Assembly (NCBI GenBank): GCA_019931185.1
Contig: JAINDK010000018.1
Location: 120,018 to 184,017, forward strand
DNA: 64,000 nucleotides
From: Bryobacter sp. CoA8 C33
Lineage (GTDB): Bacteria > Acidobacteriota > Terriglobia > Bryobacterales > Bryobacteraceae
Direction of reading: 5' to 3'
Part shown: in pieces, positions 26,746-36,035 of the stretch
Numbering within the stretch: position 1 is the first letter of the stretch
Layout of the letters: each line of letters opens with the position of its first letter
The notes under the pieces: model-generated
What the model was told of the DNA's origin: nothing
The model's input: only the letters and a program-made list of their open reading frames with translations
Database searches by the model: none
Translations under genes and position numbers: made by a program

Positions 26746-27954
26746 CTACCACCATCCCAGCATCAGACTCGCCACCGCCGCCCCCATCTGCACCGCGAAC
26801 ATCATCCCCGCTTTCCAGCGAAAATCTCCTTGTCCCACCACCATCGCGATCCCCAGCTTGAATACCGAGTTCGACAGACACCCGATCCCAATCGCCATCG
26901 CATGCCGCCCCAGTTCCCCCTCCGCTAACGCCGACTTCCCAATCGCGATCGTCATCGCATCCACCTCCGCAAATCCCAGCACCGCTCCCGACCAGTACAG
27001 ACTCCCTTCCCCAAACCAACCCTTCACCGCTTCCAAGCCAAACATCACCGCCTGAAACAACACCGCCATCTCCATCGCCGCGCGAAACGCCAGCGGATTC
27101 CGCGCCATCCTTACCTCGCCTTGTTCTCCTTCCCGCCGCAGCCAATACCCCGCCAAGCCCACCGCCACCCCCGCCAGCGCCGGCGCCAGCCAGTAGCGCA
27201 AAAACACCTGCCCCAGCCGCGCATCGAGCACCATCACCACCAATCCCACCCGCACATACATCATCGTGCACGCCCCTATTACCGCCACTGCCAGCGCCAT
27301 CGCCTGCCCCGCCTCCCCACGGCTCTGCCGCGCCAGTGTCAGCGTCACATTGGTTGAGGAAATCACGCCACCCAACACACCCGTCAGCACATACCCCCGC
27401 CCCGGTCCCGCTAATAGCCGCGCCACATACCCCAGATAACTCAAACCCGACAACAACAGCACCAGCACCCACAACTCCCGCGGCCTCACCCCCCCAATCG
27501 GCCCCTCCGGTAACAACGGCAGTACCACCAGTGCCATCAGTCCAAATCGAAATCCCGCCCTCAGTCCCTCATCCGGCACTCGCAACACCCACGCGTGCAA
27601 CTGCGATTTCTCCGCCAGCAGCACCGTCGTCAATGCCACCATCGCGCTCGCCATCCCCCATGCCCCCTGGCCCGCCAGAAATCCGCTCCCCAACACCACC
27701 ATCCCCGCCATCTCCGTCGTCGCGTCCACCTCTTCCTTCACTGTTGTCCAATAAGAAACCAGTATCAGCGCCGCCGCTCCTCCAGCCAGCACCAGCGACA
27801 CTCCCATGAATTCCCCCCACAACACCCCCGCCACTCCCGCCACCATCCCCAACAGCGAAAACGTCCTCAACCCGCCAAAGCGCTCCGCATGCCCCGAGTG
27901 CTGCCGCTCCATCCCCACTGCCGCCCCGCCCAGTGCCGCCACCAGCACCGACAT
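26746..27954 (-). CDS. MgtC/SapB-DUF4010 family membrane protein
   Basis: Inner-membrane protein of about 402 residues with roughly ten membrane segments. The N-terminal third matches MgtC (VLVAALGGAAVGMERQ...RFGGLRTFSLLGM) and the rest the DUF4010 domain (GVISSTNVTLTLARQSR, FAEVDAMTIAIGKSA). MgtC relatives affect magnesium homeostasis or ATP synthase; DUF4010 proteins are uncharacterised. I prefer the ATG at 27954 (AAAGAG before it) over a TTG 24 bases upstream. It is divergent from the malonate transporter gene, with only 33 bases between the two starts. Confidence 0.85.
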   Translation of the reverse strand: MSVLVAALGGAAVGMERQHSGHAERFGGLRTFSLLGMVAGVAGVLWGEFMGVSLVLAGGAAALILVSYWTTVKEEVDATTEMAGMVVLGSGFLAGQGAWGMASAMVALTTVLLAEKSQLHAWVLRVPDEGLRAGFRFGLMALVVLPLLPEGPIGGVRPRELWVLVLLLSGLSYLGYVARLLAGPGRGYVLTGVLGGVISSTNVTLTLARQSRGEAGQAMALAVAVIGACTMMYVRVGLVVMVLDARLGQVFLRYWLAPALAGVAVGLAGYWLRREGEQGEVRMARNPLAFRAAMEMAVLFQAVMFGLEAVKGWFGEGSLYWSGAVLGFAEVDAMTIAIGKSALAEGELGRHAMAIGIGCLSNSVFKLGIAMVVGQGDFRWKAGMMFAVQMGAAVASLMLGWW

Positions 27955-27987
27955 CGTTATCTCTTTGCTGATCTCCAATTCATCCTT

Positions 27988-29256
27988 ATGCTATCGCGCT
28001 TTCGCTTATACGATGAGAAGGTGCTGGCCGCTCTTTCCCTGGGCGCTCTCGTCCTCGTCATTGTCCTCAGTTGCTTCACCCGCCTTCACGTCGGCATCCT
28101 TGCTATTTCCTTCGCCTGGATCATCGGCCTTCTTGCCGGCATCTCCCCCAACCAGGTCATGGCCGGCTTTCCCTCCTCCCTTTTTCTCACCCTCACCGGC
28201 GTCTCCCTTCTCTTCACCCTCGCCGAGGTCAACGGCACCCTCGAACACCTCGCTCACGCCCTCACCAGCCTCGCCCAAGGCCGCGCTCTCTCCTTCCTGC
28301 TCATCTTCTTCGTCTTCTCCGCCGCGCTCTCCACCTTCGGCGCCGGCGCTCTCTCCACCGCCGCCCTCGCCGCTCCCCTCGCCATGGGCGCCGCCTCCCG
28401 CGCCGGCATCTCTCCCTTTCTCATGGCTCTCATCATCGGCAATGGGGCCAACGCCGGCAATCTCTCCCCAGTCTCCCCCGTCGGCGTCGTCGTTACCCAA
28501 ACTCTCGACCGCTTCCAGCTTTCCTCCCTCGCCTGGATTCTCTACCGCAACCACCTCCTCGCTCATCTCCTCCTCGCCATTCTCATCCTCGCCTGCTTCG
28601 GCGGCCGCAGCCTGTTTACTGCTTCCCTCACCCCCTCCCTCCAGCCGCGGCCCTGGCAACGCCACAACCTCATCACTCTCCTCACTCTCGTTCTGCTCCT
28701 TCTCGGCGTGCTCCTGTTTCAACTCCCGGTCGGCCTCGCCGCCTTTGCTGCCGTCGCCCTGCTCACCCTCCTCCGCTGCGCCCCAGAAGATCAGGTCCTC
28801 GCCCGCGTTCCCTGGAGCATCCTCCTCCTCGTCTCCGGTATGAGCCTCCTCATTGCCCTGCTCGAGCGCACCGGCGGCCTCGACCTCTTCACCTCCCTCA
28901 TGGCCCGCTTCTCCACCATCGATACCGCGTCCGCCGTCGTTGCCTTCGTCGCTGGTATTGTCAGCGCTTACTCGAGTACCTCCGGCGTCGTCCTCCCTGC
29001 CTTCCTCCCCATGGCTCCCAAGCTCGTCGCTCAACTCGGCGGCGGCGATGTCACCGCTCTGCTCTCCTCCATCTGCCTCGGCAGCCACTTGGTCGACGTC
29101 TCTCCCCTCAGCACCATCGGCGCTCTCTGCCTCGCCAGCGCCGGCCCCGAGGTCGATCGCAATCGCCTCTTCCGCCAGCTCCTCCTCTGGGGCCTCTCCA
29201 TGTCCATCATCGGCGCAATCGCCAGTTACTTCTTTTTTGGAAAAGGATGGCTATGA
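27988..29256 (+). CDS. matC: MatC-like malonate/dicarboxylate transporter
   Basis: Inner-membrane transporter of 422 residues with about 12 membrane segments, of the ion transporter group with a MatC-type N-terminus (AISFAWIIGLLAGISPNQVMAGFPSSLFLTLTGVSLLF shows the fold in two halves). The middle FGAGALSTAALAAPLAM and IIGNGANAGNLSPVSPVGVV and the second-half equivalent YSSTSGVVLPAFLPM and GSHLVDVSPLSTIGALC are the two repeated substrate-binding hairpins. Its stop overlaps the start of the matB-like gene, which supports malonate as substrate. Upstream open frame to 27595 is antisense to the MgtC gene and was left out. Confidence 0.82.
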   Translation: MLSRFRLYDEKVLAALSLGALVLVIVLSCFTRLHVGILAISFAWIIGLLAGISPNQVMAGFPSSLFLTLTGVSLLFTLAEVNGTLEHLAHALTSLAQGRALSFLLIFFVFSAALSTFGAGALSTAALAAPLAMGAASRAGISPFLMALIIGNGANAGNLSPVSPVGVVVTQTLDRFQLSSLAWILYRNHLLAHLLLAILILACFGGRSLFTASLTPSLQPRPWQRHNLITLLTLVLLLLGVLLFQLPVGLAAFAAVALLTLLRCAPEDQVLARVPWSILLLVSGMSLLIALLERTGGLDLFTSLMARFSTIDTASAVVAFVAGIVSAYSSTSGVVLPAFLPMAPKLVAQLGGGDVTALLSSICLGSHLVDVSPLSTIGALCLASAGPEVDRNRLFRQLLLWGLSMSIIGAIASYFFFGKGWL

Positions 29257-30623
29257 ATCTCATCCAGCTCTTCGACGTCTCCCTTCAGGCTCGCGCCACC
29301 CAGCCCGCTCTCCAATGGGGCTCTCAGACCTTTACCTTTGGCGAAATCGACGCCGCTTCCAACCGTCTCGCCCACGCCCTCGCCGCCCGTGGCGTCACCC
29401 AGGGCGACCGCGTCGCCGTCTACCTCGCCAATTGCCCTGACTTCATCCACCTCTTCCTCGCTGTCCTCAAGCTCGGCGCCATCTTCCTCCCCATCAACAT
29501 CCTCTATCGCGACCGCGAGCTCACCCACATCCTCTCCGACGCCTCCCCCCGCCTCCTCGTCGATGCCGCCCTCCTGCCCTCTCTCCTCGCCGATGCCGCC
29601 GCTCTCCCCTCCCTGCGCCCCCACGTCACCATCGGCTCGGACGATATCGCCGCCCTCGTCTACACCTCCGGCACCACCGGCCTCGCCAAGGGCGCCATGC
29701 TCACCCACAACAACTTTGCCGCCAACGCCGCTTCCCTCAATACCGCCTGGCAACTCTCCGCCAGCGACCGTCTCCTCCTCGCCCTCCCCCTTTTTCATGT
29801 CCATGGCCTCGCCAACGGCATCCACTGCTGGCTCACCACCGGCATGACCCTCCGCCTGCTCGAACGCTTCGAGGCCTCCCGCGCCGCCGAAGAGTTCCTC
29901 TCCTTCCGCCCCACCGTCTTCTTCGGCGTGCCCACCATGTACGTCCGCCTCATGGATTGCCCCGCCGCCATCGGCGCCTCCATTCGTCTCTTCGTCTGCG
30001 GCTCCGCCCCTCTTCCCGCTCAACTGCTCGAGGACTTCCGCCTCAAGTTCGGCTCCACCATTCTCGAGCGCTACGGTATGACCGAGACTCTCATGAACAT
30101 CTCAAACCCTTACGCCGGTGAGCGCCGCCCCGGCGCCGTCGGCCTCCCCCTGCCCGGCGTCAGCGCCACGATCATCGACGGCGAGGTCTATATCCGCGGC
30201 GCCAATGTCTTCGCCGGCTATTGGGGCCGCCCCGAGGCCACCTCCGCCGCCTTCTCCGATGGCTGGTTCCGCACCGGCGATCTCGGCTCCCTCTCCCCGG
30301 ACGGCTACTTCACTCTCTCCGGCCGTAAGTCCGACCTCATCATCGTCTCCGGCTTCAACGTCTACCCTCGCGAAATCGAGGAGTTCCTCCTCGACCAGCC
30401 CGGCGTCCGCGAGGCCGCCGTCGTCGCCGAATCCGATCCCGTCAAAGGGGAAATCCCCATCGCCTGGCTCGTCCTCGATCCCGGCACATCCACCGCCAGC
30501 CTCGCGGAAAAATGCCGCCACTCCCTCGCTTCTTTCAAAGTCCCCCGCCGCTTCCATACCATCGATGCCTTGCCGAGAAACGCTCTCGGCAAGGTCCAAA
30601 AACATCTCCTGCCTAGAAAGTAA
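29253..30623 (+). CDS. matB: Malonyl-CoA synthetase (MatB-like)
   Basis: Acyl-adenylate-forming enzyme of 456 residues, converting malonate, CoA and ATP to malonyl-CoA. The ATP loop YTSGTTGLAKGA and the signature ERYGMTETLMNISNPY followed by GERRPG match malonyl-CoA synthetases rather than fatty-acyl ligases, and the C-terminal lysine sits in NALGKVQK. The protein is shorter than the usual roughly 500 residues because the region before the ATP loop is compact. The ATG at 29253 overlaps the transporter stop; an ATG two codons earlier has no room for a ribosome site. Together the pair would take up malonate for fatty-acid or polyketide synthesis. No malonate decarboxylase is nearby. Confidence 0.85.
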   Translation: MNLIQLFDVSLQARATQPALQWGSQTFTFGEIDAASNRLAHALAARGVTQGDRVAVYLANCPDFIHLFLAVLKLGAIFLPINILYRDRELTHILSDASPRLLVDAALLPSLLADAAALPSLRPHVTIGSDDIAALVYTSGTTGLAKGAMLTHNNFAANAASLNTAWQLSASDRLLLALPLFHVHGLANGIHCWLTTGMTLRLLERFEASRAAEEFLSFRPTVFFGVPTMYVRLMDCPAAIGASIRLFVCGSAPLPAQLLEDFRLKFGSTILERYGMTETLMNISNPYAGERRPGAVGLPLPGVSATIIDGEVYIRGANVFAGYWGRPEATSAAFSDGWFRTGDLGSLSPDGYFTLSGRKSDLIIVSGFNVYPREIEEFLLDQPGVREAAVVAESDPVKGEIPIAWLVLDPGTSTASLAEKCRHSLASFKVPRRFHTIDALPRNALGKVQKHLLPRK

Positions 30624-33600
30624 GCTTCAACGCCCCCTGCCACGAACGCGGCGGATCCTGCCCCGTGATCGTCCCGAAATTCCCCCCCGTCACCGTCGTA
30701 TTCGGGTTCGCCAGATTCGAGAAGTTCATCGCATTGAACGTCTCCGCCCGGAACTGCAATCGCCACCGCTCCGTGATCTGAAAATTCTTGATCAGGCCGA
30801 AATCCCATCGGTCCTGGATCGGACCCCGGATCCCGCTGAACCGGATCGGAAACCGCCGCGGATTCGAGGCCAACTGCAAAGCATTGTTCCGCTCGAATCC
30901 CGCATTCAAATTGAACCAGCCGTCCACCGTCCTCTGCCCGTCCCCCAACACCACATTCTTCAGATCCCCATTGAAGATCGCGTTGCCAAACCCCAGCGGT
31001 TGCCCGCTCTGATGCTGCCACGCCGCGTTCAACTGCCAGTTCCCCAACACCCCCATCGCCACCGGGTTCCAACTCGCGCCAAACTTCCGCTTCCGACCCG
31101 CCGGAATCTCCCAGATTCCCGACGCCGTCGCCCGGTGTGTCCGGTCCAGGTCGGAAACCACCTCGTACGGCCGCTCGTCCTGATCGTTCATCATCTCCGT
31201 TGCCTGCATGTTCTTCGACCATGTGTAGCTGAACTGTGTCGTGAATCCCGCCGAGAGCCGCTTCTCAATCCGCATCTGCAGCGAGTGATACCACGAATAT
31301 CCAATCGGCTCGTAGATGTTCACATTGCCAAACTGCGGATACGGCCGCAGCAGGTTGGCCCGCGAACTGTTTGCTCCAAAAATCGCGTTCGTTCCCCGCA
31401 GTGGATTCGGAAAATTCTGCGCCAGAAAATTGATCGTATTCTGGTCCCGCGTCGGGCTGGTCGACAGAAATCGCGCCGGCGTGAAGTTCAGGTTCCGCAG
31501 CACGTTCAGCCGTGTTCCCCGGTTGCCCACATACGTTGCCTCCAGCAGAAACTGCCCCGGCAATTGCCGCTGCAAGCCCATGCTCCAGCGCTGCGCGTAC
31601 GGGTTCAGCCGTTGCTTCGGAAACGCATTCACGCTCTGTCCTATATTCGTCAACAGCCCGCCCGCTGCCCCCGCCGGTTGCGTCAGCCCCGCCGGAAACG
31701 GATTCGCTGTCCGTGCTATAAACGTCAACCCGTTGTCGAGCGTCGCCTGGATCGGCGTCGACAACGAAAATCCCGCCGGTTCCGTGTTCGTGTAGATCGT
31801 TCCCAGTGGATTGACGAAAATTCCATAGCCTCCCCGGATCACCGTCCTCCTGTCCAACTGGTAGGCCAGCCCGATTCGCGGCATGAAATTCGCCTTCGCC
31901 GTGTCCCAGTATCCGCGCGGGTTCCCGTTCGCATTGACGAAGGTCAATCCCCCCAATACCCGAAACTGGCTCGCAGGCAACTCCGGAATCGGCGCCGCCG
32001 CATATTGCGCCCTCGCCTGTGCCTCCACCGGATTCGGCGTCGTCTCATCGAAATTCCTCACCGCCCGGTCATAGCGCTCCGTCGTTGCCGACTCCACTTC
32101 ATAGCGCAGCCCCAGGTTCAGCGTCAGCTTCCGCGACAACTTATAGTCGTCCTGCACATAGAAGCCGTAAATCGAATTCCTCTCCGCGTAGCTCGCGTTC
32201 ACAGCCATGTTCCCGCCCGGAATCCCCAGCAGAAAACTAGCAGTTTCTCCCCCCACCTGCGGCGGCGCCGCCGTATCGAGCGGTCCCCGCGTAAAGTTCG
32301 AATTGAAGGATAAGTCCGGCGAGATCGAATTCGGGAAGCGGTTCCGGTTCTCCCGTAAATTTCGCCAATCAAACCCAAATCGCAAATTGTGCTTCCCCTT
32401 GTTCCAGGTCAGCGTCGAATTCAGATTGTGCAGGATCGATGCTGTCACCCCGTCGCCCGACTCCCAGTTCGACACCGTTGACCACGGCGCTACTGACAAC
32501 CGTGGAAACGTCGCCAAACTCTTATCGATCGAGTTCACCAGATTCGGTGAAAACCCGAGACTCGCCAGATCGAATCCCCGCGAGACGCGCCGCTCCGGAA
32601 ATTCCTGCTGCGTCAGTCCATAGCGTACATTCAACAGCAGCGTCGGCCGGATCACATACACATCGTCTAACGCCGCGCCCCGGTTGATCCGGTTCAGGAT
32701 GATTCCCGTGATATTGTCCGGTCCGAAAAACCGGTTTTTGTCCTCCTGCCAGTAATCCCGGTGAAACCGCAGAAAGATCCGGTGATTCTCGTTGAAGGTA
32801 TGATCCACCCGCCCGATATTCGTCCAGTACGTCTCCAGCGCCTTGCCCGCCAAGAAGAAGTTGTTGCGAAAGTCCGCCGTACCTGCCTGATTCGGGCTCG
32901 GCCAGGCCTGCATCATCCGCTGTGCCACTGGGTCCAGTTGTGATTGCGGAATCACATTGCCCGGAATCGGCACTCGCTGAAACCGGCCCCCCGCCACCGC
33001 CACTGTCGAAAACGGATCGTACACCTGATTGTTGGCGTTCAACCGAAGCAACGGGCTCAAATCCCCCCGCCGCATCTCCGCCGTCGGCACCGTCGATACC
33101 TGGCTCCCCACATTCGCGTCGCCAAATAGATTCGCCTCGATCGCATAGAACCAGAAGGTCCGGTTCTTCCCCGAATACAGCTTCGGCAGCGACAGCGGTC
33201 CTCCCACCGAGCCCCCAAAGCGGTTGTCCTGATAGAGCGGCAGCTTCTGCCCCGCCCGGTTCTGGAAAATCGTCGGTGCATCCAGCTTCGAGTGCCGCAG
33301 CCAGTGATGCAACTCCCCATGCACCTCGTTCGTCCCCGACTTCGTCGTCACGTTCACGTTCGATCCCATCGAAAACCCGGCACTGGCGTCAAATGCACTC
33401 GTCTGCACCTTAAACTCGCCAATCGCCGTCTGCGGCGGCGAAAACGCCACCCGCGGCTGTGTCCCGTCCGAGTACACGTTCACCACCCCATCCATCGTGA
33501 AATCATTGTTGTAATTGCCCGCGCCATTGGTCCCGAAGGTGCTGGGCGCATTGTTGAACGGCGCCTTCCGCAGCCTCAGGTTCGTCCCGTTCACCGTCCC

Positions 33601-34065
33601 CGGCGCCAGATGCACCAGGTCCATCGCGTTGCCCGCGAACAGCGGCAACTCCTCGATTCGCCTCTGGTCGATCACCTGCCCCAGCGATACATCCGCCGCA
33701 TTCAGCAGCGGCGTCTCCGCCCTCACCTCCACACTCTCGCTCACCTGCCCCACCTTCATCTCCAGATCGAGCGTCACCGTCTCCGTCGTCCTCACTTGCA
33801 CCTCGCGCCGGATCAGCTTCGCGAATCCCCGCGCCTCCGCCTCCACCGTGTAAGTTCCCGGGTTCAGATAGGGCGCCCGGTAATCTCCCGTCTCGCTCGA
33901 TGTCACCGTTACCTTTAGCCCCGTTGCCGGGTTGGTCACCTGAACCGTCGCCCCCGCCAGCGGACTCCCCGACGCATCACTCACCCGGCCCAGAATCGCA
34001 CCCCGCGGATCCTGTGCCATCGATCCAACAAAAATCGTCAACAATAAAAGACTATTCCTGAGCAT
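30613..34065 (-). CDS. Oar-like TonB-dependent outer-membrane receptor 3
   Basis: Outer-membrane receptor of 1150 residues with signal peptide (MLRNSLLLLTIFVGSMAQ), carboxypeptidase-regulatory-like domain (about 22-105, GAILGRVSDASGSPLAG), plug and barrel ending in GALKLTF. It starts 26 bases after the stop of the transpeptidase-SpoIID gene and is the last gene of a four-gene minus-strand run. Its 3' end overlaps the convergent matB-like gene by 11 bases. The ligand is unknown. Confidence 0.92.
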   Translation of the reverse strand: MLRNSLLLLTIFVGSMAQDPRGAILGRVSDASGSPLAGATVQVTNPATGLKVTVTSSETGDYRAPYLNPGTYTVEAEARGFAKLIRREVQVRTTETVTLDLEMKVGQVSESVEVRAETPLLNAADVSLGQVIDQRRIEELPLFAGNAMDLVHLAPGTVNGTNLRLRKAPFNNAPSTFGTNGAGNYNNDFTMDGVVNVYSDGTQPRVAFSPPQTAIGEFKVQTSAFDASAGFSMGSNVNVTTKSGTNEVHGELHHWLRHSKLDAPTIFQNRAGQKLPLYQDNRFGGSVGGPLSLPKLYSGKNRTFWFYAIEANLFGDANVGSQVSTVPTAEMRRGDLSPLLRLNANNQVYDPFSTVAVAGGRFQRVPIPGNVIPQSQLDPVAQRMMQAWPSPNQAGTADFRNNFFLAGKALETYWTNIGRVDHTFNENHRIFLRFHRDYWQEDKNRFFGPDNITGIILNRINRGAALDDVYVIRPTLLLNVRYGLTQQEFPERRVSRGFDLASLGFSPNLVNSIDKSLATFPRLSVAPWSTVSNWESGDGVTASILHNLNSTLTWNKGKHNLRFGFDWRNLRENRNRFPNSISPDLSFNSNFTRGPLDTAAPPQVGGETASFLLGIPGGNMAVNASYAERNSIYGFYVQDDYKLSRKLTLNLGLRYEVESATTERYDRAVRNFDETTPNPVEAQARAQYAAAPIPELPASQFRVLGGLTFVNANGNPRGYWDTAKANFMPRIGLAYQLDRRTVIRGGYGIFVNPLGTIYTNTEPAGFSLSTPIQATLDNGLTFIARTANPFPAGLTQPAGAAGGLLTNIGQSVNAFPKQRLNPYAQRWSMGLQRQLPGQFLLEATYVGNRGTRLNVLRNLNFTPARFLSTSPTRDQNTINFLAQNFPNPLRGTNAIFGANSSRANLLRPYPQFGNVNIYEPIGYSWYHSLQMRIEKRLSAGFTTQFSYTWSKNMQATEMMNDQDERPYEVVSDLDRTHRATASGIWEIPAGRKRKFGASWNPVAMGVLGNWQLNAAWQHQSGQPLGFGNAIFNGDLKNVVLGDGQRTVDGWFNLNAGFERNNALQLASNPRRFPIRFSGIRGPIQDRWDFGLIKNFQITERWRLQFRAETFNAMNFSNLANPNTTVTGGNFGTITGQDPPRSWQGALKLTF

Positions 34066-34091
34066 TTCCGCTCAGCTAAGCAAAGCGTTTC

Positions 34092-36032
34092 TCACTTGGC
34101 ACGCCATTTTTCGAGCGCTTTCCCCACTCCCAGGCTGCGCACCCGCCTCGCCGCATCGCTGTCCTCCCCATTCAGCGCCTGCACCAGCCCCTCGCTTAGC
34201 CACCCCGGCTGCTCCCCCCTCCGGTTGCTCTCGAGCACCGCATGCAGCAACTCATGCCGCAGCGTCCCCGGACCCACCCCCGGCGGCAAATGCACCCGCC
34301 GTCCCCGCGTCGCCCCATTCACCGCCTCCAGAATCCCCGTCGCATCGCGAAACGCCTCCCGGCTCGGATACACCCGCACCACGGGCTGCGCCTTCATCCC
34401 CAGCACCCTCTCGATTCCCTCCAACTGCTTCACCGCCAAGCCCAAAATCGCCCGGTCCCGCTCCGGCGCGGTCGTCCACAATTCCACCGCCCCCGCTCGC
34501 AGGCTCCTCCATCTCAATCCCGCTGCCGTCACGCTCACCCGCGCCCCCGGATAATACTCCGCCAGGATCTCTTCCCGCTTCTTGCCCGCTTCCGCCATCC
34601 GCTCCGCGCTCCGCTGCGCCATCCCCATTCCGTGCCCCCGGCCCAGTCCCTCAAATTCGAGCAAATCCCCCCGCTGCTGCACTCGGTACAGCCGCGACGG
34701 CATCTTGTCCCATCCCAATCTCCGCCCTACCAGCAACTGCAGTGCCGCCGCGTCCGCCCCGTGCCCAAATACATCCAGCACCCTCGCCCTCCCGCTCGCT
34801 TCCCGCTCCTTCACCACAAACACCGGCCGCACCACGCTCAAGCCCAGCGCCGCCGCCAACCACGGCAGCTTTACCTGCCAGCGCCACCGGCTCCCCTCCT
34901 CCTCCTTCCACCACCGGTCCGGCCGGTTTTCAATCCATCCCCCCGAGTCCGCATGATAATAAGCCTCCGCGACTTTTCCATTCCGCCACAGCATTTCCAG
35001 GCTCGTTTCCTCCACCGCCGCCCGCAAATCCGCTCTCTCCTCCATCCCGAATCGCGCATCCTGGCAATGTGTCGTGTCGCAATAATCAAAGCCCTCTTCC
35101 ACATGCCTGCCCCGAAACCGCGCCGCATAACTCCGCGCCGCAATCGCCATCGCCCGCCTCGCCTCTTCCTGCTTCAGCCCCCCCGCCTCCCCCGCCAGCA
35201 CCCCTGCCACATAATCCTCCAGCTTCACCCGCGCCGTTACCTCATACCGGCCCCCCTGCTTCTCGACCCGTATCTCCCCCGGCGCCCGCAACCGCGTCAG
35301 CCCCGTATCGAGCACCGTCCCCGCCCCATACTTCCCCGGTCCTAAATTCAGCTTCTCTGGCGGATTTTGCCAGAATAGCCGCACGCTCACCACGCCCGCC
35401 TCCACCGGCTCTCCCGGAAACAGACTAGCGAAAATTTTCGCCGCCACCGGCGCCGCGTCTCCTCCTCCCGTGCCCCTTGCGCTGTACACCGCCACCAGGT
35501 ACCGTGGCTGCTCGGCCGGCGCATAGCCCACGAACAACGCCGAATTTCCCGTCGTTCCCGTCTTGCCCGCCACCTTCACCCCTTTCACCCCCGCCAATCG
35601 CCCCGTCCCGTATTCCACCGATTTCTCCATTCCGGCAAACACCGGCCGCAGCCGTGCCTCCCGGTGTCGCGCCACCAGCCGCCGGTAGGCCTGCGCCAGT
35701 TGGTCCAGCGTCACCACCGCTGGCCGCCCCGGCAGTCCCACCCGCGCATAGCCCCGCTCTTCCTCCTCCGGCGCCATCCGCAGGCCCGCGAAAAACTCGT
35801 TCGACGATACCGCCAGCGCCTCCGCCCCGTCTTGTCTTTCCCCGTACAATCCCGCTTCGATGTACGCCGCCAGTTGAAAGGGCTTCAGCGTCGAGCCCGG
35901 CCTCACCAGCTCCTGCCTCGCCCGCTCCAGCCCTTGCGACCGAACCAGCTTCCCCTCCCGGATGTCATAAACCACGAACGTGCTGCCGGCCTGCGCCAGC
36001 AGCACACTCCACATCAGAATTTCAGCCAACAC
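34092..36032 (-). CDS. Fusion: mini transpeptidase, SpoIID amidase-type domain, gluzincin
   Basis: A 646-residue exported protein with three parts. Residues about 18-205 hold the three motifs of penicillin-binding transpeptidases in order: S47-T-L-K50 (SxxK), S76-S-N78 (SxN) and K157-T-G-T160 (KTG), in about half the usual length. Residues about 265-500 match SpoIID/LytB, including the acid in GVLAGEAG (Glu282), a lytic transglycosylase-type domain acting on denuded glycan. Residues about 515-640 look like a gluzincin: HELLH (593-597) and the downstream Glu614 in WLSEG. The start GTG at 36032 sits three bases after the stop of Oar 4; an ATG six codons in is possible. It is likely a periplasmic wall-remodelling enzyme. 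This organism shows no sporulation genes here. Confidence 0.8.
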   Translation of the reverse strand: MLAEILMWSVLLAQAGSTFVVYDIREGKLVRSQGLERARQELVRPGSTLKPFQLAAYIEAGLYGERQDGAEALAVSSNEFFAGLRMAPEEEERGYARVGLPGRPAVVTLDQLAQAYRRLVARHREARLRPVFAGMEKSVEYGTGRLAGVKGVKVAGKTGTTGNSALFVGYAPAEQPRYLVAVYSARGTGGGDAAPVAAKIFASLFPGEPVEAGVVSVRLFWQNPPEKLNLGPGKYGAGTVLDTGLTRLRAPGEIRVEKQGGRYEVTARVKLEDYVAGVLAGEAGGLKQEEARRAMAIAARSYAARFRGRHVEEGFDYCDTTHCQDARFGMEERADLRAAVEETSLEMLWRNGKVAEAYYHADSGGWIENRPDRWWKEEEGSRWRWQVKLPWLAAALGLSVVRPVFVVKEREASGRARVLDVFGHGADAAALQLLVGRRLGWDKMPSRLYRVQQRGDLLEFEGLGRGHGMGMAQRSAERMAEAGKKREEILAEYYPGARVSVTAAGLRWRSLRAGAVELWTTAPERDRAILGLAVKQLEGIERVLGMKAQPVVRVYPSREAFRDATGILEAVNGATRGRRVHLPPGVGPGTLRHELLHAVLESNRRGEQPGWLSEGLVQALNGEDSDAARRVRSLGVGKALEKWRAK

Positions 36033-36035
36033 TCC

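Noticed and set aside
28006..29088. Long antisense frame opposite the MatC-like transporter gene
   Set aside because: A Glu/Gly-rich shadow frame. The plus-strand frame shows membrane helices and repeated transporter hairpins.
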